Positions 42,555-51,680 of a stretch of DNA of 64,000 bases are shown here, piece after piece. Each line of letters opens with the position of its first letter. Position 1 is the stretch's first letter. The position numbers were made by a program, and so were the translations under genes. Source of the DNA: Moorella sp. E308F (GTDB lineage: Bacteria; Bacillota; DSM-521; Neomoorellales; Neomoorellaceae); the NCBI RefSeq assembly GCF_006538365.1, contig NZ_BJKN01000002.1:143266-207265 (forward strand), read 5' to 3'. The notes beneath the pieces were generated by a model. The model searched no databases and was not told where the DNA came from. It saw only the letters and a program-made list of their open reading frames with translations.

Positions 42555-44633
42555 CTATGTCGAGCAATCTAGTTTGTATTGCTTAAGTTTTCTATACAGA
42601 GTGGATTTACCAAGTCCAAGTAGTTTCGCCGCTTTAGGGATATTGTTGCCAGTAGAAGCCATGGCGTTTTGAATGACTATCTTTTCAGCTTCCTCCAATG
42701 AGGTTATCCCGGCTATGCTGCAAATACCTGTACTTTTCAAGGTGGTTCCCCTCACTACTTCGTTAGGCAGGTGCTGGACGTCTATAAGGCCGTCCTGGGA
42801 CATGTTGACGGCATAAATCATAGCATTCTCCAGCTGTCTGACGTTACCGGGCCATTCGTACTCTAAAATTATTTTTTTTGCAGCCGGGCTTATAGTTGGC
42901 AATACATGTCCTGTCTTTTTACAGTAGTATTCTATAAAGTGCTGGCATAACAGCAAGATATCTTCCTGTCGCTGGCGCAGGGGCGGTATTTCTAGCTTGA
43001 GAACCGCCAGCCGGAAGTACAGGTCGAGACGAAACTGATTTTCTTGCACCATCTGGTAGAGATTTTTGTTAGTTGCAGCTATAACGCGAAAGTCAACAGG
43101 AATATACTTCCTACCTCCCAGCCGCATGACGCGCTTGTCCTCTAAAACCCTAAGCAACGTGGCCTGGGTTTCAATGGGCATATCGCCTATTTCGTCAAGG
43201 AAAAGGGTTCCTTTGTGAGCCAGCTCAATTTTGCCTGGTCTTCCATTGCGTTCGGCACCCGTAAAGGTTCCGCCTTCATAACCAAATAGCTCGCTTTCAA
43301 TAAGGTTTCTGGGAATCGCAGAACAGTTCAAAGCAACGAAAGGACCTTCGGGCCGGTATTGATTGTGAATAGCCTGGGCAAATAGCTCCTTTCCGGTGCC
43401 GCTCTCTCCTATTAATAAAATATTTTCGCCGGCATCGGCGAACTTACGGGCCAAGTCTTTTGCATGGTTTATGCAGGCGCTGTTGCCAATAATATCATCA
43501 AAGTGATACTTGGCCACTGCACCAGTTCGCACATTAACAAGGTTGTTGATTTTTTCAGACAGGTTGACACGGATGATGGCACCTTCTATGCGTTTTTCTT
43601 TCTGGCCTGGTATAAATTGTATGCTAAATACGCAGTGGCGTTCCTTTTTGCAGTTGCGAATAGTTGCTTCCAGGTAATTAACAGGTTTCTGGCTTGTTAA
43701 TACCTGCATTACCCTGTCGTCCACAAAGTCCCTTATGTTTCTGCCTTCAACTTTGCCGCCGTTTGGATTAAGTATTAGAGCTGCTTCCTGGTTAGCCTTA
43801 ATAATCTTATTTTCACAATCGACAGCTATGATTCCAGCATCAATGCATGCGAGAATTGTTTCTAATGTATTATTCATAACCAAGAGCCTATGGTTTTTTT
43901 CTTTGAGTTTGAGGTGGTTTTCAATAGCTACCGCCAGGGAGGCAACCCAGCCCAGGGTATGCGACTGTAAATTTTTCAGGTCTTTTTCCCACGGCCGTTC
44001 CCCCAGAGCCTGTACCAGTACCAGGGTGCCAATAAGGTCGCCTTTTTCATCCATGATAGGAGCGGCTGAACTGATGTTGTCTTCAAGGGCAATACAGTAA
44101 TTTTCGGGACCCATTAACTGGACCGGACATTTTAAAATCATACTGAGCCCGTGGGCTAAAGTTCCTGAGGTCTCTTCGTTCCAGATCGCCCCTACCACCG
44201 CATTTATTGACTTAAAATAGGAGATTTCGTTAGTATCTCCTTCAAGGTAAAGAATAGTACCGTTGGCGCTATGGAGGCTTAAAATGTAGCCGGAAGTCTT
44301 GAGCAGGTGCTTAAATGCGTTTATAAGGGTTTTGGTGGTTGAAATTAACAGGCTGTTTTCTTCAAGTATAGCCTCCAGTTTATCCTTAGGCATATTATGC
44401 CCGATTTTTGTGGCAAAAGGATCAATGTTGTTTTCGCGTGACCTTAACCAGGAAGCAGCAACCTCCGGGCTTAAACAAGAAAAAGTCCGTGGATCTTCAT
44501 TGTGGTATAGAAAACGTTGTTTACAATGCTGAATTTCTTGCCAGCGCCGCTGGAATAAGGTATAGTCAAAAGGATTTGCCATAAATTCGGTCCGGTTATC
44601 GTTACAGGCTACATCAGGCCTGATAACTTCCAT
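42555..44633 (-). CDS. Sigma-54-dependent activator (AcoR-like, GAF-PAS-AAA-Fis)
   Basis: A 692-residue enhancer-binding protein. N-terminal sensor with GAF-like (about 55-250) and PAS-like (about 265-380) regions; central AAA domain with Walker A GESGTGKE, GTFTGA (a variant of the GAFTGA loop that contacts sigma-54), Walker B TLFLDEIGDM and the VIAATNKNL and PLRQR segments; C-terminal Fis-type HTH (IPKAAKLLGLGKSTLYRKLKQY). No receiver domain, so it likely senses a small molecule. ATG 44633 is chosen for AGGAGGG upstream. It lies between two sigma-54 promoters (36902, 45096), its likely targets. Confidence 0.9.
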   Translation of the reverse strand: MEVIRPDVACNDNRTEFMANPFDYTLFQRRWQEIQHCKQRFLYHNEDPRTFSCLSPEVAASWLRSRENNIDPFATKIGHNMPKDKLEAILEENSLLISTTKTLINAFKHLLKTSGYILSLHSANGTILYLEGDTNEISYFKSINAVVGAIWNEETSGTLAHGLSMILKCPVQLMGPENYCIALEDNISSAAPIMDEKGDLIGTLVLVQALGERPWEKDLKNLQSHTLGWVASLAVAIENHLKLKEKNHRLLVMNNTLETILACIDAGIIAVDCENKIIKANQEAALILNPNGGKVEGRNIRDFVDDRVMQVLTSQKPVNYLEATIRNCKKERHCVFSIQFIPGQKEKRIEGAIIRVNLSEKINNLVNVRTGAVAKYHFDDIIGNSACINHAKDLARKFADAGENILLIGESGTGKELFAQAIHNQYRPEGPFVALNCSAIPRNLIESELFGYEGGTFTGAERNGRPGKIELAHKGTLFLDEIGDMPIETQATLLRVLEDKRVMRLGGRKYIPVDFRVIAATNKNLYQMVQENQFRLDLYFRLAVLKLEIPPLRQRQEDILLLCQHFIEYYCKKTGHVLPTISPAAKKIILEYEWPGNVRQLENAMIYAVNMSQDGLIDVQHLPNEVVRGTTLKSTGICSIAGITSLEEAEKIVIQNAMASTGNNIPKAAKLLGLGKSTLYRKLKQYKLDCST

Positions 44634-45415
44634 ACCAACCCTCCTAGTAAACAGAAAACCTACATCCTGGCAGGATTTTAGGCCGAGAAAAAAATGCAAC
44701 GTTCTGTTTAAGTAATTCGAGGTTCAGACCTTTTCGGCTGACTAAAAGGTCATATTATTAAGTCACCCCTTTTGAGAATGTTTTCCCGAGCTATACCTGA
44801 TTGGTACATGCATAACTGTTGCAACCTACTCAAGAAGACAATTTTTGGATAACCATGTGATTTCTATCACTATTATACACCATAGAAATGGTAAAGTTAT
44901 ACTAATATCATGATGATATTGCGGTTGGCAATATTGATTAAAAGTTTGTTGTCTCTTTTTTGAGAATGCCCCGTGTCAAAAAGGGAAAAATACCCGCCAC
45001 TATTTTTTGGGTTAAGCACTTGAGCTACCTTGATTAATATAGTGCCAGAGCGATATCCGGAGATTAAATCTAGGAATTATTTTAAACCCCGTTGCTGGCA
45101 CGATTTTTGCTAGTTAGATTTTATGAAGGCAGTCCTCTGGAAGTAAATATAGACGTAACGGGTATATAAGTTGGTCCCAAACTGCCGGGGCTTAAAAGTA
45201 GCCTTACTCGAAGAAGCAATGATTAAAAAGTATTGCTTTGAATTATATGCTTATAATTAATCATCGCATATACAAATCAGATTATCAAGAACCTTTTTTG
45301 TTCGGTTGGGAGGGAAGAAGGCTGGCACAAACAACCTGTTTGAACTGCAGGAAGGTTGTACCACTTGATACCCTATTTTACCTGAAGGATAAGTAGTTCG
45401 AGCGGAGGTAAAAAA
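44634..45415. promoter_or_regulatory. Regulatory region between the activator and the molybdopterin operon, with a long leader
   Basis: No gene seen. Upstream of the promoter at 45096 two copies of TTTTGAGAATG (about 44768 and 44959), and an ATATCATGATGATAT near-palindrome (about 44907-44923), are candidate activator sites. The leader 45112-45415 contains stem-loops AAGCAAT/ATTGCTT (about 45210-45236) and ACAACCT/AGGTTGT (45331-45359), so the ~300-nt 5' UTR may be a regulatory RNA. It shows no molybdenum-cofactor riboswitch core that I recognise. Confidence 0.5.
45096..45111 (+). promoter_or_regulatory. Sigma-54 (-24/-12) promoter
   Basis: TGGCAC-GATTT-TTGCT, a perfect consensus, about 305 bases upstream of the molybdopterin enzyme gene at 45416. 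Divergent from the sigma-54 activator gene, whose product is the likely activator. Confidence 0.85.
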
Positions 45416-47611
45416 ATGGCTGGTACTACTGAAGTGAAGAAGGCAGCGTGCTATTTCTGCCATATGAACTGTGGCATGCTGGTGCACGTTGAAGACGGTG
45501 TCGTTAAAAAAGTTACAGGTGATCCTGAGCATCCCTTTAACCAGGGAGCCCAGTGTCCCCGGGGTGCTTCGGCTATGGATCACCTCAACCACATCAACCG
45601 GGTAAACTATCCCCTTAAACGTGTCGGGGAACGGGGATCTGGTAATTTTAAGCGTGTCAGCTGGGAGGAAGCCCTGGAAGATATTGCCGCCCGGCTAAAA
45701 AAATACAAAGCGGAATATGGGGCCGAAAGCATTGCCACTGCCGGGGGCACCAACCGGACTGATGACTGGGCCCGACGTCGCTTTTTCAACCTATTAGGGA
45801 GCCCCAATGTGGTTCACACCTCCCCTGTTTGCTGGATACCCAATTTTTTAGTAGAAACGGCCATTTACGGTTGGAGCGCCTTTGATCCGGAGATTATGGG
45901 CAGCCGCTGTGTCGTTGTCTGGGGCCATAATCCCGGCGCCTCATATTTACCGGAAATGCGGGGGCTTTTAGAGGCCCGGGAAAAGAACGGTACCAAAATC
46001 ATTGTCATTGACCCGCGTTGCAGCGAGACGGCGGCCCGGGCTGACCTGTGGTTACCCATCCGCCCGGGGAGCGACTGCGCCCTGGCCCTGGCCTGGCTCA
46101 ACGTCATTATCAATGAAGAGCTCTACGACGCCGATTTCGTCGAGAATTGGACGGTGGGCTTTGAGGAACTGCGGGAAAGGGTGCAGGAGTATACCCCGGA
46201 GTGGGCGGAAGCAAAGACCTGGGTTCCGGCCGAAAAGATAGCCCTGGCAGCCAGGATTTATGCCACCTCGAGGCCGGCTTGTATCCAGTGGGGCGTAGCT
46301 ACGGACCAGCTCGGCCGGGCTACCAGTGCCGTTGCCCAGGCACGGGCCGTATTAAGGGCCATTTGCGGTAACCTCGACGTTCCCGGCGGCGATGTCATGC
46401 CCGGGCCCCATCCCACTTTCATTACCGATGTTGAGATGGAACTAAACGAGTTGCTACCCGAGGAGCAAAGAGCCAAACAATTGGGTTCGGACAGGTTTAG
46501 ACTCAGCACCTGGCCGGGTTACAAGCTTCTAAATGAACAGTTAGAACGCGTCTGGGGAAAGGGTCTGCCGGCCGAATGGATGTGCGAAGCCAGCCCTCCG
46601 GTACTGTGGCGAGCAATACTTACCGGCAAACCATATCCGGTCAAAGCCCTGATCGTCCTGGCCGATAACCCCCTTAGCTCCTATGCCAACTCCAGGCTGG
46701 TATATGAAGCCCTCAACAAGCTGGACCTGCTGGTGGTCATGGACTACTGGCTTACGCCCACAGCCGCGCTGGCCGACTATGTCTTGCCGGCGGCTTCCTG
46801 GCTGGAACGGCCGGTATTGACTACAACCTATGGTGTTTCTGACTGGCTTATCGCCTCCGAAAGGGCTGTGCAGCCTTTATATGAGCGGAAAACCGACTAC
46901 GACTTCTGGCGCGCCCTGGGTATCAAGATGGGCCAGGAGGAATACTGGCCGTGGCAGACCAACGAAGAGGCGTTCCAATACCGCCTGGAACCCCTGGGTT
47001 ACGGCCTGGAAACCTACGAGGATTTTGTCCAGGGGGTACGTTTCGACTTTGCCCCGCGTGAGTACTACAAGTACCTGGAAAAAGGCTTTGCCACGCCCTC
47101 CGGAAAGGTAGAGCTGAAAAGTTCAATACTGGAAACCCTGGGCTATGACCCGCTGCCCCATTACGTCGAACCGCCGTTCAGCCCGGAAGCTACGCCGGAG
47201 CTGGCCCGGGATTATCCCCTTATACTCATCGCAGGCGGAGGCTTCATGCCCTTTTACCATTCCGAGCACCGCCAGATAACGCGCCTGCGTCTGTTGCATC
47301 CGGAACCGAGGGTGGCCATTAACCCTGAACTGGCCCAAAAGCTTACTATTAAAGAAGGCGACTGGGTGTGGATTGAAACCCCAAAAGGTAAAGTAAAGCA
47401 GCGGGCTAAACTCACCACCGCCGTACCACCCGGGGTAGTCCAGGCGGAAAGGGGATGGTGGTATCCGGAAAAAGGGGCAAAAGACCTGTTTGGCGTCTGG
47501 GAATCCAATATTAATGCCTGCCTGGATGACGACCCGGATACCTGCGATCCAGCCTGCGGTAGCTGGTGCACCAGGTCGGTTTTATGTAGGATTGCTAAAG
47601 TGGAAGGGTGA
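45416..47611 (+). CDS. Molybdopterin/4Fe-4S oxidoreductase catalytic subunit
   Basis: A 731-residue DMSO-reductase-family enzyme. Cys12/15/19 plus the CPRG cysteine bind a 4Fe-4S cluster; SPVCWIP gives a Cys ligand to Mo/W. No twin-arginine signal, so cytoplasmic. Sequence layout and length resemble the acetylene hydratase branch, but that enzyme's catalytic Asp after the second Cys is His here (CYFCHMNC), and the ferredoxin and NrfD genes downstream imply a redox enzyme delivering electrons to or from the membrane. Substrate unknown (polysulfide, thiosulfate, formate, arsenate-like all possible). Expression from the sigma-54 promoter at 45096. Confidence 0.85.
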   Translation: MAGTTEVKKAACYFCHMNCGMLVHVEDGVVKKVTGDPEHPFNQGAQCPRGASAMDHLNHINRVNYPLKRVGERGSGNFKRVSWEEALEDIAARLKKYKAEYGAESIATAGGTNRTDDWARRRFFNLLGSPNVVHTSPVCWIPNFLVETAIYGWSAFDPEIMGSRCVVVWGHNPGASYLPEMRGLLEAREKNGTKIIVIDPRCSETAARADLWLPIRPGSDCALALAWLNVIINEELYDADFVENWTVGFEELRERVQEYTPEWAEAKTWVPAEKIALAARIYATSRPACIQWGVATDQLGRATSAVAQARAVLRAICGNLDVPGGDVMPGPHPTFITDVEMELNELLPEEQRAKQLGSDRFRLSTWPGYKLLNEQLERVWGKGLPAEWMCEASPPVLWRAILTGKPYPVKALIVLADNPLSSYANSRLVYEALNKLDLLVVMDYWLTPTAALADYVLPAASWLERPVLTTTYGVSDWLIASERAVQPLYERKTDYDFWRALGIKMGQEEYWPWQTNEEAFQYRLEPLGYGLETYEDFVQGVRFDFAPREYYKYLEKGFATPSGKVELKSSILETLGYDPLPHYVEPPFSPEATPELARDYPLILIAGGGFMPFYHSEHRQITRLRLLHPEPRVAINPELAQKLTIKEGDWVWIETPKGKVKQRAKLTTAVPPGVVQAERGWWYPEKGAKDLFGVWESNINACLDDDPDTCDPACGSWCTRSVLCRIAKVEG

Positions 47612-47616
47612 GAATT

Positions 47617-48159
47617 ATGCACTGGGGAATGGTTATTGACTTACGCAGGTGCATCGGTTGCCATGCCTGCACCGTTGCTTGCCAGATTGAAAATAACCTA
47701 CCGCTAAACGAACGCTGGAATAAAGTGTTCACCGTAGGGCCGGAAGGGGAATTTCCCAACGTGACCTCATACCATCTGCCGCGGCCGTGTATGCACTGCC
47801 AGGATGCACCCTGTGTCGACGGCTGTCCTACCGGGGCCAGCCAGAGACGGCCCGACGGGATTATCGTTGTAGACGGCGAGCGTTGCATTGGCTGCAAGTT
47901 TTGCATGCTGGTATGCCCCTATGGTGTGCGACAGTTCGAGGCGGGAAAGGGCATCGTCCAAAAGTGCCACCTGTGCTATGAACGGCTGGAACAGGGAGAA
48001 ATGCCCCGCTGTGTGGAAACGTGCCAGCTGAAAGCCCGCCATGTCGGTGATCTAGACGACCCCAGGAGCGAAGTGGCGGAGCTTATCCACCGGGCCAATG
48101 CCCGCCCCCTGTACCCCCATCTGGGGACTAAACCAGCAGTGTATTATATATTTCCCTAG
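47617..48159 (+). CDS. 4Fe-4S ferredoxin subunit (PsrB/DmsB-like)
   Basis: A 180-residue electron-transfer subunit with four Cys sets: CIGCHACTVAC, CMHCQDAPCVDGCP, CIGCKFCMLVCP and CHLCYERL...CVETC. These give four 4Fe-4S clusters. ATG 47617 follows AAGGGTGAG; GTG 47608 overlaps the previous stop and is less likely. It connects the molybdopterin subunit to the NrfD-like membrane subunit encoded next. Confidence 0.92.
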   Translation: MHWGMVIDLRRCIGCHACTVACQIENNLPLNERWNKVFTVGPEGEFPNVTSYHLPRPCMHCQDAPCVDGCPTGASQRRPDGIIVVDGERCIGCKFCMLVCPYGVRQFEAGKGIVQKCHLCYERLEQGEMPRCVETCQLKARHVGDLDDPRSEVAELIHRANARPLYPHLGTKPAVYYIFP

Positions 48160-48171
48160 GAGGTAGCGATT

Positions 48172-49131
48172 ATGGAGGACAAACAGGCAATTTGGGGTGG
48201 GCTGGCTGCCGGTTACTTCTTTTGCGCCGCCTTCGGGGCCATGGTTTTTGCCGTCATCGCTTTCCTGGATATTATAACCTCGCCCCTTGCTGGTGAGGTA
48301 AGTGGCCCCGGCAGTTTCCTGGGCCTGGCTGCTGTCGGCTTGGGCGGCCTGTTGTTACTTGCGGAATTGGGTAACAAAAAGCGCTTTCTATTAGTATTCA
48401 GCCGTATGCAGTCAATTATGACCAAAGGGGCCATATTTTTAGCCTGCTTCATAGTTGTGGCAGCGATATATACCAGCTTTTGGTTTGATATCTTTCCCTG
48501 GGCCGGAGAAAATGTTGGGCGGCGGATTATAGGCGTCCTGGGCATAATCTTCGCCGTGGCCCTGGCAATCTACCCGGGTCTAGAGCTAGGCGAAGCCCGG
48601 GGCCGCTCCTTCTGGAACGGCAGCGCCCTGGTGCCCCTGTGGCTAGCGGCAGCCCTTACTTCCGGTTTGGCTGGCGTAATCCTGGTGGCGGCGGTGAACG
48701 GAGTGTCACCGGCACCAACTATTGCTGTACTGGATAAAATCCTTCTGGCCTTGATCATCACCCAGATAATCTTAATCGCGACTTATATCCTGGGGATGCG
48801 CCGCGCGGCCCTTGAGGAAGCCCGCCGGTCGGCGGCAATGCTCCTCACCGGCAAGTTGAAAAATATTTTCTGGTGGGGGATTGTTGTCTGCGGGCACCTC
48901 ATCCCTTGCCTCCTTTATTTCGGGGGCAGCGGCGCTGGTATCCTGGCGGTAAAATCATTGTTTGTTCTGGCAGGGGAAGTCTGCCTGCGAGTTGCATTTC
49001 TCCAGGCCGGCGTCCGGGTAAGCCTTCCGGGTGAAGATAACGAGTGGTATCAGGAAGAGGAAATAGCCATCCTGGCCGCACGCCTGGAGCAGACATGGCA
49101 GGAAAGGGCGGCCTGGCTCAATGGCAAATAA
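48172..49131 (+). CDS. NrfD/DmsC-like membrane anchor subunit
   Basis: A 319-residue membrane protein with eight or so hydrophobic helices of the NrfD/PsrC family, expected to exchange electrons with menaquinone. Follows the ferredoxin by 12 bases behind AGGAGG. Together with the two upstream genes it forms a CISM-type complex, with the catalytic unit probably facing the cytoplasm because it has no Tat signal. Overlaps the next gene by 11 bases. Confidence 0.86.
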   Translation: MEDKQAIWGGLAAGYFFCAAFGAMVFAVIAFLDIITSPLAGEVSGPGSFLGLAAVGLGGLLLLAELGNKKRFLLVFSRMQSIMTKGAIFLACFIVVAAIYTSFWFDIFPWAGENVGRRIIGVLGIIFAVALAIYPGLELGEARGRSFWNGSALVPLWLAAALTSGLAGVILVAAVNGVSPAPTIAVLDKILLALIITQIILIATYILGMRRAALEEARRSAAMLLTGKLKNIFWWGIVVCGHLIPCLLYFGGSGAGILAVKSLFVLAGEVCLRVAFLQAGVRVSLPGEDNEWYQEEEIAILAARLEQTWQERAAWLNGK

Positions 49132-49609
49132 TTTGCGGGCCCGGGCGGAAGTGACCCTGGCCAGGCCCGAAGACGGCCCGGAGCTACAGGCATTATTGCA
49201 GGACTGGGGGATGGACTTGGCCGGGGAACCGGAACAACACGCTGTGATCAAGGTGGACGGGAGAATTTTTGCGGGAGGTAAAATAACCTGGCTGGGGGAA
49301 AATTCTTTTCACCTGGAATTGTTGGCCGTGAGGAGAGAAGCCAGGGGCCAGGGATTAGGAGGAATGTTGCTCTTGGAGTTAATAAAAAAGCCCTGGGCCT
49401 ACTGTCGCAGTGTGCTGAATGGGAAGTTTAGTACTTATCGCGTGACGAGTATTGCCAGGGGGGAAGCGGCAGGGTTTTACCGCCAGTACGGCTTTCGCCA
49501 TTGTCTTTTTTCCGACCTGGCAAAAGCATACCAGGAGCAGTGCAACGGTTGCCCGGAGAGAGAAGCTTGCCGGCCGGTGCCCATGATTTATATACAGGAG
49601 GTTAGTTGA
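49121..49609 (+). CDS. GNAT-family N-acetyltransferase with C-terminal Cys motif
   Basis: A 162-residue acetyltransferase with the acetyl-CoA loop VRREARGQGLGGMLLLELI and a Cys-bearing tail (CNGCPEREAC) that may bind zinc or a cluster. It overlaps the NrfD gene, so is likely co-expressed. Substrate unknown. Confidence 0.8.
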   Translation: MANNLRARAEVTLARPEDGPELQALLQDWGMDLAGEPEQHAVIKVDGRIFAGGKITWLGENSFHLELLAVRREARGQGLGGMLLLELIKKPWAYCRSVLNGKFSTYRVTSIARGEAAGFYRQYGFRHCLFSDLAKAYQEQCNGCPEREACRPVPMIYIQEVS

Positions 49610-50452
49610 TTGCGCCAGGCAGTAATTGTCTTCACCAAAGTTCCCAGGATAGGTGATATTAAGACCCGCCTGACAAAGGAAAAAGGAGGGATTTTAACAA
49701 CCGAAGAAGCGAAGATTCTCTATGAGGCCTGTCTCCTTGATGTTATCGAAGTTGCCATAGCGGCCTGCGAGGATGAGGGGGCAGAACTCTGGATCTGTCA
49801 TGATGCCATCGGCGACGGCGCCTACCTCCAATCCCTCCTTAAAAGCCTTGCCCATCCGGAAAAGGTAAAGGGTGTCTTTGCCGACAGGGGTGGCTCCTTC
49901 GATGACTGCATGCAGTTTGCCGCCGATTATATACTCAAACCGCGAGAGGGAACAAGAAAAGCCGATAGCGTTATTATCATCGGCGGGGATTTGCCGACGC
50001 TGCAACCGGCTACCCTGAAAAAAGCTTTTACCGCTTTAGCCAGGTTCAGTCAAAGTGAGGCCGGACGGGAAGTAGTGCTGCAGGCCGGTAATCCTTCAAC
50101 CCCGGCCATTGGGGCGGCCCTCGTCGAGGCGCCATGCCAGGAGGGGGGATTTTCCCTGGTAGGCTATACCTGGGCTACACCCTTTGATTTTTACGGCGTA
50201 TTTTACAACAGCGACGGCATTACGGCCCTGGATATGCTGGTTAATAAAGCGGTGGCAAAAAAGATACCTTTTACCGTCCTGGAAATGGTTCCCGATGTAG
50301 ATATCCCCATCGATTTAGCAAGCATCATTCCCGTACTGCGTTCCCTGGAACTTGCCGCTGCGACTGATGCTGACGTGATGGTGCCCCGCCGTACCCTGGC
50401 AGTCCTGAGGGAGCTGGGTCTTGAAGCCACCGCCCTGCCGCCGGAGCGATAG
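49610..50452 (+). CDS. TIGR04282/DUF2064-type glycosyltransferase-like protein
   Basis: A 280-residue nucleotide-diphospho-sugar transferase-fold protein (AVIVFTKVPRIGDIKTRLTKE, GGSFDDCMQ, IIIGGDLPTL). The family role is unknown. TTG start, immediately after the previous stop and behind AGGAGG, so translationally coupled. Confidence 0.8.
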   Translation: MRQAVIVFTKVPRIGDIKTRLTKEKGGILTTEEAKILYEACLLDVIEVAIAACEDEGAELWICHDAIGDGAYLQSLLKSLAHPEKVKGVFADRGGSFDDCMQFAADYILKPREGTRKADSVIIIGGDLPTLQPATLKKAFTALARFSQSEAGREVVLQAGNPSTPAIGAALVEAPCQEGGFSLVGYTWATPFDFYGVFYNSDGITALDMLVNKAVAKKIPFTVLEMVPDVDIPIDLASIIPVLRSLELAAATDADVMVPRRTLAVLRELGLEATALPPER

Positions 50453-50523
50453 CTGATTACTTGGTGATTGGGCGCATTTAACTAAAAGGGTAAATTATGG
50501 TTAATTAACCCAACCCGGAAAGG

Positions 50524-51654
50524 GTGAATGACTTGAACGTTGCCAGAGGGGGCGCCGGCAGCGGCGCTGGGCCTCGCCGGGAACTAGCAGAAAAATGTAC
50601 CGCCTGCGGTCAATGTGCCGCTTCATGCCTGCTACTGGAGGAGATTGGCGAAGCCCCCCTTGATATAGCTTGCCGGGGAGCAACGGTAGAGGAGGCTTTT
50701 TCTTGCAGTCTTTGCGAATTATGTACCGCTGTTTGCCCCATTGGTCTTTCCCCGGCGGGCATGTTTGCTGCTAAACGCGTTGAAGCAATAGCCGGCGGTG
50801 AGTTCCCTATTGACGACTATCGCTACCTTTACCCGGATCGGGAGCTAAATATCTGCAAATTATACCGCGAAAAGTGCAACATTCATTACCAGGAGTTGCC
50901 CGTCGATCAAGAAGGCGAGGTAGCCTTTTTCCCGGGATGCACCATGATTACTTATGGTCCGGACTTAACCAGGGCTGCCTTTCACCACCTGGCGGAGCTC
51001 TGGCCCCGCGTGACGTTTTTAACCGACTGCTGTGGCAAGCCCCTTTATCAGATGGGTTTAAAGGAGCGCGGGGAAAACTTTACCGCCTTTCTTAAAGATA
51101 AACTGAAAAAACTGGGGGTAAGGCTGTTAGTAACCGCCTGCCCCAACTGTTTTTACGAACTGCGTAACCGGCTGGCGCCGGAAGGCATTGAGGTCAGGAC
51201 TATCTACGAGAACTGGGGACCCGGGGCGGCCGGTAAAGGATTAATTACCATTCATGATTCCTGTCCTGACCGCCATGAAGGCATCTTCGCCCAGCAGGTA
51301 CGTGAGGCCTTGAGGAATAGCGGCTACCAGCTAGTAGAGATGGAACACTACGGGGCGAACACCTTCTGTTGCGGCAGCGGCGGTCAGATCAGCCACTTTC
51401 GTCCTGACCTGGCAATGGCCCTGACCGACCGCCGCCTGGAAGAAGCAAGCGATACCGGAGCTGGGATCCTGGCGGGCTACTGCTTAAGCTGCGTTCTTAA
51501 TTTCGCGCGGGCTGCCAGCGGGTTCAGGGTGCGCCATGTCCTCGATATATTGCTCGGCCAGGAAGAGGATTATAGTGAAATTAAAAAAAGGGCAAAGGCC
51601 CTTTTTAGCGGGCCCGAAGGCGAAGAAAACTGGCGGCGGTTAATGGCAGAATAA
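50524..51654 (+). CDS. Heterodisulfide reductase/GlpC-type Fe-S protein
   Basis: A 376-residue protein with N-terminal dicluster ferredoxin motifs (CTACGQCAASC and CSLCELCTAVCP) and two CCG domains (FFPGCTM...DCCGKP...ACPNC and HDSCPD...FCCGSGG...YCLSC). Such subunits pass electrons to HdrA-like or quinone partners. It probably continues the operon and acts with the DUF169/ferredoxin protein that follows. Confidence 0.88.
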   Translation: MNDLNVARGGAGSGAGPRRELAEKCTACGQCAASCLLLEEIGEAPLDIACRGATVEEAFSCSLCELCTAVCPIGLSPAGMFAAKRVEAIAGGEFPIDDYRYLYPDRELNICKLYREKCNIHYQELPVDQEGEVAFFPGCTMITYGPDLTRAAFHHLAELWPRVTFLTDCCGKPLYQMGLKERGENFTAFLKDKLKKLGVRLLVTACPNCFYELRNRLAPEGIEVRTIYENWGPGAAGKGLITIHDSCPDRHEGIFAQQVREALRNSGYQLVEMEHYGANTFCCGSGGQISHFRPDLAMALTDRRLEEASDTGAGILAGYCLSCVLNFARAASGFRVRHVLDILLGQEEDYSEIKKRAKALFSGPEGEENWRRLMAE

Positions 51655-51680
51655 CTGTCGTAGTCAAGGGAGAGAAACCT

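Noticed and set aside
49121..49609. C-terminal Cys of the acetyltransferase as a ferredoxin site
   Set aside because: Only CNGCPEREAC is present, too few cysteines for a cluster, so a zinc site or nothing is more likely.
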